Below, one piece after another: positions 7,137 through 15,700 of a DNA stretch of 64,000 nt (within the stretch, counting starts at the first letter, position 1; each line of letters starts with the position of its first letter). The stretch comes from an uncultured Pelagibacteraceae bacterium. Its GTDB lineage: Bacteria > Pseudomonadota > Alphaproteobacteria > Pelagibacterales > Pelagibacteraceae. A program made the translations under genes and the position numbers. The stretch spans positions 1 through 64,000 of the forward strand of contig CACEKE010000004.1 in NCBI GenBank assembly GCA_902560075.1, in the 5' to 3' direction. The notes beneath the pieces were generated by a model, which saw only the letters and a list, made by a program, of their open reading frames with translations, made no database searches and was not told the origin of the DNA.

Positions 7137-8249
7137 ATGTCAAAAAATTTTAATGATATTGTTATCACTAACGCTATACGAACACCGATAGGCAAATATA
7201 AAGGTAGTCTATCATCTTATCAAGCTCACGATTTAGGTGCCTCTGTTATAAAAAAATTATTGAAAATATCCAAAATTTCTCCAGAGCATATAAATGAAGT
7301 TGTAATGGGGCAAGTTCTTACAGGTAATACAGGTCAAAATCCAGCAAGACAAGCAGCAATCAAGGCTGAAATACCTATAAACAAAACAGCCTATATCGTA
7401 AATCAAGTTTGTGGTTCAGGATTAAGAAGTATTGTTTCCGCATATCAAAATTTAAAGTTAAATGACGCAAGTATCATACTTGCTGGCGGTCAAGAGAGTA
7501 TGACAAATTGTGATAAAGATGTGATGCTTAAAGATGGACTAATAGATGTTTATAATAAATATCATATGGGTGTTACAGCCGAGAATGTTGCAGAAAAATG
7601 GAATATTTCTAGAAAAGAACAAGATAAATTCGCTTATGAATCTCAAGCTAAAGCACAAGAAGCGATAAAAAATAATAAGTTTAAGGAAGAAATGTTAGAC
7701 GAATTTGGTGTTTTAGATGAGCATCCAAGATCCGATGTTACAACTGACAGCTTGGCAAAATTAAAAACAATTTTTAAGGAGAATGGAACCGTAACCCCAG
7801 GAAACTCCTCTGGAATTAATGATGGAGCTGCAGGGGTTGTTATGATGCAGAGAAGTGAGTCAGAAAGGAGAAAATTAAATCCTTTAGTGAAAATAGTCTC
7901 CTGGGCTTCTTGTGGTGTTGATCCTGCATTAATGGGGTCAGGCCCTATACCATCAGCAAAAAAAGCACTTGAAAAAGCTAATTGGGAAATAAAAGATTTG
8001 GATTTAGTTGAGTCTAACGAGGCTTTTGCAGCCCAAAGTTTAGCAGTTATTAAAGATCTAAAAATACCAAAAGAAATTGTAAACGTAAATGGAGGAGCTA
8101 TTGCTCTTGGCCACCCTATAGGAGCTTCTGGTACAAGAATAATTGTTACTTTAATTCATGAAATGATCAGAAGAAATGCAAAAAAAGGCTTAGGAACTCT
8201 TTGTATTGGCGGAGGAATGGGTATTGCGATGTGTATCGAAAGAGACTAA
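7137..8249 (+). CDS. Acetyl-CoA acetyltransferase (thiolase), shortened loop domain (370 aa)
   Basis: A degradative/biosynthetic thiolase that condenses or cleaves acetoacetyl-CoA. The nucleophilic Cys is in NQVCGSGLRS (about residue 91), the His in GGAIALGHPIGASG (about 326) and the second Cys in LCIGGGMG (about 355). Between GGQESM and KDGL only about nine residues remain, where classical enzymes such as Zoogloea PhaA have about 25, and a second loop before DSLAKL is also shorter. The total is about 20 residues below the usual 390. All catalytic motifs are intact, so it should be active. With aacS nearby it may form a small acetoacetate route. The exact symbol (phaA/atoB) cannot be settled. 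Confidence 0.9.
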   Translation: MSKNFNDIVITNAIRTPIGKYKGSLSSYQAHDLGASVIKKLLKISKISPEHINEVVMGQVLTGNTGQNPARQAAIKAEIPINKTAYIVNQVCGSGLRSIVSAYQNLKLNDASIILAGGQESMTNCDKDVMLKDGLIDVYNKYHMGVTAENVAEKWNISRKEQDKFAYESQAKAQEAIKNNKFKEEMLDEFGVLDEHPRSDVTTDSLAKLKTIFKENGTVTPGNSSGINDGAAGVVMMQRSESERRKLNPLVKIVSWASCGVDPALMGSGPIPSAKKALEKANWEIKDLDLVESNEAFAAQSLAVIKDLKIPKEIVNVNGGAIALGHPIGASGTRIIVTLIHEMIRRNAKKGLGTLCIGGGMGIAMCIERD

Positions 8250-8258
8250 TTTTTAAAT

Positions 8259-8363
8259 TTAATTAATTCTCTTTTTAAGCAAAGCGTATTGTATCCAAAC
8301 CCTGGCATCTAGGTCATTACTTTTATTAACATTAAATATTTTTTTGATAATAAGTTTAATCAT
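8259..8363 (-). CDS. Possible small protein (34 aa) in the thiolase-dioxygenase gap
   Basis: The frame encodes a mixed-composition peptide starting MIKLIIKKIFNV and ending ALLKKRIN, containing Asp, Arg, Trp, Gln and Tyr. It uses G/C-containing codons more than flanking noncoding DNA, which suggests selection for coding. It nearly fills the 186-bp gap and runs opposite to both neighbours. No family is recognised, no Shine-Dalgarno site is visible, and it could instead be the remnant of a longer decayed gene. Confidence 0.35.
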   Translation of the reverse strand: MIKLIIKKIFNVNKSNDLDARVWIQYALLKKRIN

Positions 8364-8435
8364 TAATATACTTAAAGACTAAAACTTGTCCTAAAATAGA
8401 TACAATTGTGGTAGAAATATTACTACTTATAAAAA

Positions 8436-9530
8436 ATGATTAAAAATGTAGAAATATTACCTGATAAACTAAAAATTTTTTTTTCAAATAAAGTAGAAAT
8501 TTTTTTAAATATTTGGCTTAGAGATCATGCCCAGGATGATGATAGCTGGGATAAGAGAAGTCATCAAAGAAAAATATTTACAGCAAAATTAGGTACAAAT
8601 TTATATATTAAAAAAGCTGAGGTAAAAGATAATGGCAATTCCATTGATATTTTTTGGTCAGATTTAAATAAAAGTATAAACTATACTGCTGATTTTTTTT
8701 TAAACAATTTAACAAAATCTAATAATAAATATCCAAATTTAAAAATTTGGGCAAATAATGATCTAGACCAAAATATATACACAGATTTTAATGAAGCCAT
8801 TTCAGAGGATGGTTACAAAATTTTTCTAAAAAAATTATACGATTATGGCTTTACCGTAATTCAAAATTGTAAAACTGAAATGAGCTCAGTAGAAAAAATA
8901 GCTAAAAAGATTGGTTATGTAAGAGAATCAATTTTTGGTGGCTTGTGGAGCTTTGAGTCTAATGAGGATAAGGCAGACAGTGCATACACACAAGAGGAGC
9001 TTAGACCACACACAGATTCTACTTACAGCAATGATGCGCCGGGTCTTCAATTGTTGCTGTGTTGTCATTACAAGGCTTCTGGAGGAGAATCTATAATGGT
9101 TGATGGATTTAAAATTGCGGAAAAAATTAAAAACGAAAAAAAAGAAATTTATGATTTATTAACCCAGATTGAAGTCACTGGTCAATATATTGGAGATGGA
9201 GTTTTCCTCAAAGCAAAAAGACCTATATTTAGGGTTAATTCCGATAATGAACTAATTCAAGTCAGTTTTAATAATTATGACCGCGCACCATTTAAGTTGA
9301 GTGAAGATAAAACTAAAAAATTTTATGAAGCTATAAAAGAATTTGATTTAATTGCAAATAATAAAGAATATCAGTGGAGACATGTGCTTAAACCAGGGGA
9401 ATTATTAATATTTAATAATTGGAGGATACTTCACGGTAGAGGATCATTTAGCGGGGAAAGAAAAATGTCTGGCTGTTATATTAATAAAGAAGACTTTGAC
9501 AGCTCTTGCAGAATACACAATATCATTTAA
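8436..9530 (+). CDS. Gamma-butyrobetaine hydroxylase-like Fe(II)/2-oxoglutarate dioxygenase (364 aa)
   Basis: The N-terminal part (about residues 1-90, including NIWLRDHAQDD) matches the GBBH-like (DUF971) domain. The rest is a TauD/TfdA-type double-stranded beta-helix. Iron ligands are His192 and Asp194 in RPHTDSTY and His333 in WRILHGRGS. The two-domain layout is that of gamma-butyrobetaine dioxygenase and trimethyllysine dioxygenase, which hydroxylate quaternary amines during carnitine metabolism. In a marine heterotroph the substrate could be a betaine-like osmolyte, but that is inference. It lies 8 nt upstream of a DMT-family transporter gene, suggesting co-transcription. Confidence 0.85.
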   Translation: MIKNVEILPDKLKIFFSNKVEIFLNIWLRDHAQDDDSWDKRSHQRKIFTAKLGTNLYIKKAEVKDNGNSIDIFWSDLNKSINYTADFFLNNLTKSNNKYPNLKIWANNDLDQNIYTDFNEAISEDGYKIFLKKLYDYGFTVIQNCKTEMSSVEKIAKKIGYVRESIFGGLWSFESNEDKADSAYTQEELRPHTDSTYSNDAPGLQLLLCCHYKASGGESIMVDGFKIAEKIKNEKKEIYDLLTQIEVTGQYIGDGVFLKAKRPIFRVNSDNELIQVSFNNYDRAPFKLSEDKTKKFYEAIKEFDLIANNKEYQWRHVLKPGELLIFNNWRILHGRGSFSGERKMSGCYINKEDFDSSCRIHNII

Positions 9531-9538
9531 CCTTATAA

Positions 9539-10444
9539 ATGAGTAAATCGATATCCTTAATTTGCGCCTTAATCACAACTTTTATTTGGGGAACAGCTTT
9601 TATTGCCCAAGATACTGGAATGGACAATATTGGTCCATTAACTTTTAACGCAGCAAGGTTTTTTGTAGGTTTTGTAACAGTCTTACCAATAGCCTTATTA
9701 GTTGAAAGGGGAAAAATAATTGAAAATATTAATTTAGATAAAAAACTTTTCTTTAAATATCTATTTTTGATGAGTTTATCGTTATTTTTTGGCACCTACC
9801 TTCAACAAACCTCTTTATTGTATACCAACATAGCTAATGCTGCATTTTTTACGGTTTTCTATGTTCCATTAGTTCCAATAATTTTATTCATAATTTACAA
9901 AATCAAAGTACATTGGAGTATTTGGCCCTCAATATTACTTTGTATTATTGGTGTTTACTTCTTAAGTGATTTTTCAAATTCGGAAATTTTGATTGGGGAT
10001 AGCTTAGTAATATTATGTTCAGTATTTTGGGCATTGCATATTATTTTTGCAGGAAAATTTATGGAGAAATTTGATATTCCGATCTTTTTTGCAGCATTGC
10101 AGGCAATATTGGTTGGCATGTATTCACTTTTATTTGCATTATTATTTGAAGAAATAAATTTGACAAATATTCTTTTAGAAAACTATTCGATTATTTACGC
10201 TGGTTTTCTTTCAGGTGGAATTGCTTTTACTTTGCAAATGTATGCCCAAAAAAATATTGAGGAAGCCCCTGCTGCTATAATTTACTCTTTAGAGGGAGTA
10301 TTTGCAGCATTAGCAGGATGGATAATACTTAACCAAATGTTAGATTTCAGTAATATCTTAGGTTGCTTTATAATTCTAATCGCAGTTATCCTATCCCAAA
10401 TTACACCATCATTTAAAAAACTAACTGTACGCGATAACAAATAA
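9539..10444 (+). CDS. EamA/DMT-family transporter (301 aa)
   Basis: An inner-membrane protein with about ten hydrophobic segments in two similar halves, each like an EamA domain: N-terminal LICALITTFIWGTAFIAQ, and a second half starting near residue 150 (ILIGDSLVILCSVFWALH). Family members export or import amino acids, nucleotide sugars or other small metabolites; substrate cannot be read from sequence. The gene follows the dioxygenase by 8 nt and its 3' end overlaps convergent uppP by 24 bp. Length is normal. Confidence 0.87.
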   Translation: MSKSISLICALITTFIWGTAFIAQDTGMDNIGPLTFNAARFFVGFVTVLPIALLVERGKIIENINLDKKLFFKYLFLMSLSLFFGTYLQQTSLLYTNIANAAFFTVFYVPLVPIILFIIYKIKVHWSIWPSILLCIIGVYFLSDFSNSEILIGDSLVILCSVFWALHIIFAGKFMEKFDIPIFFAALQAILVGMYSLLFALLFEEINLTNILLENYSIIYAGFLSGGIAFTLQMYAQKNIEEAPAAIIYSLEGVFAALAGWIILNQMLDFSNILGCFIILIAVILSQITPSFKKLTVRDNK

Positions 10445-11188
10445 TAATAAAGACAACACCAATCTATAGTAAACAAAAATATTTAAGGAAAATTTTTTCA
10501 AATAGTAAAGTAAAAATTTTATTGTCATATATGAAAAAATAAATGAAAATAAAATTGATAAGAATATTGCTAAATTAAATTCGAAAGTTTTATCTGGCAA
10601 ATCATTTAAGCTTAAAAAACTTGCACCTGTTAACGCAGGTATTGACAAAAAAAAAGAAATTTTTGCTGCATCAACTCTATTAAAGTTTGAAAATCTACAA
10701 CCTGTAATAATTATACCCGATCTACTAACCCCAGGTATTATAGATAATGCTTGAAAAAAACCTATTAAAAATATGTTTTTTAGATTTAAATTTTTTTTAA
10801 TATTTTTATTCTGAGTTTTTTTATCAGAAAAATATAAAAGAACACCAAATATTAGAGTTGTCCAAGCAATTACCTTTAAGTTTCTAATATGATCAATAAA
10901 TCCAAAACTATAAAAAAAGAAACCGACAATTAACAAAGGTATTGACCCAAAAAATATTAAATTCAATAACTCTTTACTTTTATAAACATTTAAAAGGTCT
11001 TTCCAAAAATATACTATAATTGCAATAAGGGACCCTAAATGCAGACTAACATCAATTTCTAAAGACGAAAAATTCGAAGCTTTAATTTTTGAAAATAACA
11101 ATAAATGTGCCGATGAGCTTACAGGAATAAACTCAGATATGCCTTGGATAATAGAAAGTAATAAAATTTCTAAATAATAAGAGGTCAT
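10421..11188 (-). CDS. uppP: Undecaprenyl-diphosphatase, BacA type (255 aa)
   Basis: An integral membrane phosphatase that recycles undecaprenyl pyrophosphate for cell-wall and surface-glycan synthesis. Signature motifs are IQGISEFIPVSSSAHL near the N-terminus (Glu-rich motif) and PGVSRSG near residue 155 (PGxSRSxxT). Eight or so hydrophobic helices are visible. At 255 aa it is slightly shorter than the E. coli protein. It is transcribed convergently with the DMT gene and overlaps it by 24 bp. Confidence 0.94.
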   Translation of the reverse strand: MTSYYLEILLLSIIQGISEFIPVSSSAHLLLFSKIKASNFSSLEIDVSLHLGSLIAIIVYFWKDLLNVYKSKELLNLIFFGSIPLLIVGFFFYSFGFIDHIRNLKVIAWTTLIFGVLLYFSDKKTQNKNIKKNLNLKNIFLIGFFQALSIIPGVSRSGIIITGCRFSNFNRVDAAKISFFLSIPALTGASFLSLNDLPDKTFEFNLAIFLSILFSFIFSYMTIKFLLYYLKKFSLNIFVYYRLVLSLLLFVIAYS

Positions 11189-11364
11189 TGATTTAATTTT
11201 CTAAAACTAAATAAAATTAAAATAAAGCAATTCCATGAATGCATATCTAATATGCTCAATTTGTAAAAATGGCTAAAATTGCTAATTTTTTTAAATTATA
11301 AGACAGTACTATTGTCCTTATTTAACTTTTAGAGCAACTAATTTTGGTGTACGAGTCCTCCACT

Positions 11365-12798
11365 ATGTCAGAAAAAATGCTAAAATTTGTGGATTTAGGT
11401 CAACAAACACCACCTAAAAGAGGTGTAAAAGAAAGAAAAGACGACTTTAATGAGATTTATAAAGAGTTTATTTCTCCAAAAGCAAAAGAGCAATCAAGCA
11501 GGTGTTCTCAATGTGGTGTACCTTTTTGCCAAGTTCACTGTCCTTTAAGTAACAATATACCTGATTGGCTAAAATTAACTGCTGAGGGTAGGTTAGAGGA
11601 AGCATATCAGCTATCTCAAAGCACAAACAATATGCCCGAGGTCTGTGGGAGAATATGTCCTCAAGATCGATTATGCGAGGGCAACTGTGTTATCGAGCAA
11701 TCAGGTCATGGAACTGTAACAATTGGTTCAGTAGAAAAATTCATTACAGAGAATGCGTGGGAGCAAGGTTGGGTTAAGCCAATTCAAGTTAAAGAAGAAA
11801 GAAGTGAAAGCATCGGTATAATAGGTGCTGGACCTGCAGGTCTAGCTTGTGCAGAGGAACTTAGAAAACAAAATTTCCAAGTAACTATTTATGACCGATA
11901 TGATAGATCTGGTGGACTTTTAATTTATGGTATACCTAATTTTAAACTTGAAAAATATGTTGTTCAAAGAAGGACACAACTATTAGAAAAGAGTGGAATA
12001 AAATTTGTTCATAATTTTGAAGTAGGTAAAGACGCTTCATTAAAGGATTTAAGAGATAGGCACGACGCAATTTTAATTTCTACTGGTGTTTACAAAGCAA
12101 GAGAAATAAATTTACCAGGTAGCGACTTAGCTAATATCTTCCCCGCAATGGAATTTTTGACTGCTTCAAACAAAAAAGGTTTAGGAGATAAAGTAGAATT
12201 ATTCGATAACGGTACTTTAAACGCTAAGGGAAAAAATGTGGTTGTAATCGGAGGGGGCGATACAGCAATGGATTGTGTAAGAACGGCAATCAGACAAGAG
12301 GCAAAATCTGTAAAATGTTTATATAGGCGAGATAAAGAGAATATGCCTGGGTCCGCTAGAGAAGTCCAAAACGCAGAGGAGGAAGGAATAGAATTTGTAT
12401 GGCTATCGAGTCCAGCAAAATTTAATGGAAATAATAAAGTTGAAAGCGTTGAAGTAAATAAAATCATGCTTGGAGAACCTGATGATAGTGGAAGGAGAAG
12501 ACCAGAAATAATTAAAGATTCAAATTATATAATTAATGCTGATTTAGTAATTAAGTCTTTGGGTTTTGATCCAGAAGATTTACCAAACTTATTTAATGAG
12601 GAAAGACTAAAAGTTACTAAATGGGGAACAATTAAAATTGATTATGAAACAATGGAAACTTCAGTGCCAGGGGTTTTTGCTGCTGGTGATATTGTTAGAG
12701 GAGCATCCCTAGTTGTTTGGGCTATAAAAGATGGAAGAGATGTTTCTGATCAAATAATTAAATATGTAAACTCAAAGAGAAAGAAAAAAGTTGCTTGA
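11365..12798 (+). CDS. gltD: Glutamate synthase (NADPH) small subunit (477 aa)
   Basis: The subunit supplies electrons from NADPH to the large subunit for glutamate formation from glutamine and 2-oxoglutarate. N-terminal cysteine clusters CSQCGVPFCQVHC and CGRICPQDRLCEGNC bind 4Fe-4S centres. The FAD fold GIIGAGPAGLACAEEL and the NADPH fold VVVIGGGDTAMDC follow, and the C-terminal GVFAAGDIVRGASLVVWAI is typical. The ATG at 11365 is preferred; an upstream TTG (11344) and a downstream ATG (11377, MLKFVDLG) are alternatives. Its stop overlaps the gltB start (ATGA). Confidence 0.94.
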   Translation: MSEKMLKFVDLGQQTPPKRGVKERKDDFNEIYKEFISPKAKEQSSRCSQCGVPFCQVHCPLSNNIPDWLKLTAEGRLEEAYQLSQSTNNMPEVCGRICPQDRLCEGNCVIEQSGHGTVTIGSVEKFITENAWEQGWVKPIQVKEERSESIGIIGAGPAGLACAEELRKQNFQVTIYDRYDRSGGLLIYGIPNFKLEKYVVQRRTQLLEKSGIKFVHNFEVGKDASLKDLRDRHDAILISTGVYKAREINLPGSDLANIFPAMEFLTASNKKGLGDKVELFDNGTLNAKGKNVVVIGGGDTAMDCVRTAIRQEAKSVKCLYRRDKENMPGSAREVQNAEEEGIEFVWLSSPAKFNGNNKVESVEVNKIMLGEPDDSGRRRPEIIKDSNYIINADLVIKSLGFDPEDLPNLFNEERLKVTKWGTIKIDYETMETSVPGVFAAGDIVRGASLVVWAIKDGRDVSDQIIKYVNSKRKKKVA

Positions 12799-15700
12799 TG
12801 AATTTAAGAAACAAGAATTTAAAAAAACTTAAAAAAAACCATGTCTACTCAGAAAAAATGGAGCATGACGCATGTGGTGTAGGATTAGTAGCTTCAACAG
12901 AAGGTAAAAAAAGTAGGAAAGTAGTAGAATATGGAATACAAGCACTTAAAGCTGTTTGGCACAGGGGAGCCGTCGATGCAGATGGGAAAACTGGTGATGG
13001 TGCAGGTATTCATATTGAAATACCATCTGATTTTTTTGTAGAAAAAATAGAGGTCACAGGCCACAAACATAATTCTGATGATGAGGTTTGTGTTGGTATG
13101 ATATTTCTTCCAAGAAATGATTATTCTGCACAAGAAAGCTGCAGAACTATAGTTGAGAGCGAATTAACCAAAAATAATTTTTACATTTATGGATGGAGAC
13201 AGGTTCCAGTAGATTCAAAAGTTTTAGGTGAAAAAGCCGAGCTAACAAGACCAGAAATAGCTCAAGTTTTATTTAAAACAAATGATAAAGAAATTAGAGG
13301 TAAAAATTTAGAGAGAAAACTCTATGAGACTAGAAGAAAAATAGAAAAGTCCTGTAGACAGAAACATTTGAATAATTTTTATATTTGTTCTTTCAGCTCA
13401 AAGTCAATTATTTATAAAGGAATGTTTTTAGCAGAAGCATTATCAGATTTTTACCTAGACCTAAAAGATGAAAGGTTCATATCAAGATATGCAATATTTC
13501 ACCAAAGATTTTCAACAAATACAGCACCAAGTTGGGATCTCGCTCAACCTTTCAGGTCAATTGCACATAATGGTGAGATAAATACTTTAAAGGGAAATGT
13601 AAACTGGATGAAAGTTCATGAGGAAGAAATGTTTGACTCAAACTATGACAACATGGAAAATTTAAAACCAGTAATTCCCGAAGGTAATTCAGACTCAGCA
13701 TCATTGGATAATGTATTTGAACTTTTAAGTATGTCTGGTCATTCAGCACCGTTAACCAAGTTAATGTTGATACCAGACGCTTGGTCGAAGAAGAGTAAAA
13801 TCTTACCGAAAAATCAATTAAAACTATTTAATTTCTTAAATAGTACAATGGAGCCTTGGGATGGACCAGCAGCATTAGCAGGCACTGATAATGAATGGGT
13901 AATTGCAGCATCAGACAGAAATGGATTAAGACCGTTAAGATTTACCATAACCAGAGATAAACTTTTATTTGCAGGATCTGAGACCGGTATGGTTGATTTG
14001 AATGAAAAGAAAATCATAAGAAAAGGAAGATTGGGACCTGGGGAGATAATAGGAGTTAGAATTGAGAAGGGCAAAGTATTTACTAACAGCCAGATCAAAG
14101 ACTATTTAGCGAAAGAGTATAAACATTTTAATAATCAAATCATTGACCTAGATAAAAAATTTCCTATAGAAAAAGAAAATAATAATTATGAGGGTGCAGA
14201 ACTTAGAAAACGTCAGCATACTTTTGGATATAGTTTAGAGGATTTAGAACTAATTCTCCATCCAATGGCAGAAGATGCAAAAGAAGCAACTGGATCAATG
14301 GGAGATGATACACCTTTAGCGGTTCTCTCAGATAAATACAGACCTTTGTATCATTACTTCAGACAAAATTTTAGCCAAGTAACTAACCCTCCAATTGACT
14401 CATTAAGAGAGAATAAAGTTATGAGTTTAAAAACTAGATTTGGTAATTTAGGAAATATTCTTGATTTTAATAATCTTACAGAGGAAAACATATATGTCCT
14501 CAACAGCCCAATCTTATCAAATTCGCAGTTTCAAAAGTTTATAACTTACTTTGGAAACAATTATAAAATTTTCGACTGCACTTTTAAAAATGGAGAAACA
14601 CTCGAAGACGCTTTAAACAGGCTTAAAAAAGTGACTGAAATTGCTGTTAGACAAGGAATAACGCAGATAATCATATCTGACAAAGATATTTCAGATGATA
14701 AATATCCTATACCTACTCTATTAAGCGTTGGTGCAATTCATACAAATTTGGTCAAATTGGGACTTAGAGGATATGTTTCAATAAACGTGCAATCAGGCGA
14801 ATGTTTAGATACACATTCTTTTGCAACCGTAATAGGTGTTGGTGCGACTACAGTAAATCCATATTTAGCTTTTGATAGTTTGTATGAAAGATTTAAAAAA
14901 AAATTATTCAAAAATTTAAGTTTCGAAGATTGTATAGTTAGATATATTAAATCAGTTAATCTTGGACTGCTTAAAATAATGTCTAAGATGGGTATATCAG
15001 TTTTAAGTTCTTATCGAGGTGGGTGCAATTTTGAAACAGTAGGTTTAAGTAGAACTGTAGTTAATGAGTATTTCCCTGGAATGATGTCCAAAATTTCTGG
15101 AATTGGATTAACAGGAATAGAAAAAAAAATTAGATCAATTCATAAAGATGCTTTTCAAACTGGTGCAAATATCCTGCCAATTGGTGGAATTTATAGATAT
15201 AGAAAAAATGGTGAAAAACATCAGTATCAAGGGAAATTAATACATCTTTTACAAAGCGCAGTAGCAACAGGCTCATATGAAACATATAAAAAATATGCTA
15301 AAGGCATTTATAACCTACCACCTATAAGTTTAAGAGATTTAGTTGATTTTAATAAAAAAACATCTGTAGGAATTGAAGAGGTTGAGCCAATTGAAAATAT
15401 TTTAAAAAGATTTGGTAGCGGAAGTATGTCTCATGGCGCATTGTCAAAAGAGGCCCACGAGACGTTAGCAGTAGCTATGAACAGAATTAAAGGGGCATCC
15501 TGTAGTGGAGAAGGAGGAGAAGACTCTGCGAGATTTAAAATAATGTCTAATGGTGACACCGCAAATTCTAGAGTAAAGCAAATAGCATCAGCGCGTTTTG
15601 GAGTGACAGTCGACTATCTCAATAATTGTAATGAAATAGAGATAAAAATTGCTCAAGGAGCAAAACCAGGTGAAGGTGGACAACTGCCTGGTTTTAAAGT

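Noticed and set aside
11189..11364. Possible riboswitch or nitrogen operator upstream of gltD
   Set aside because: An imperfect palindrome around 11301-11318 (GACAgtactatTGTC) is present, but it matches no motif I can name and no aptamer-like fold is evident.
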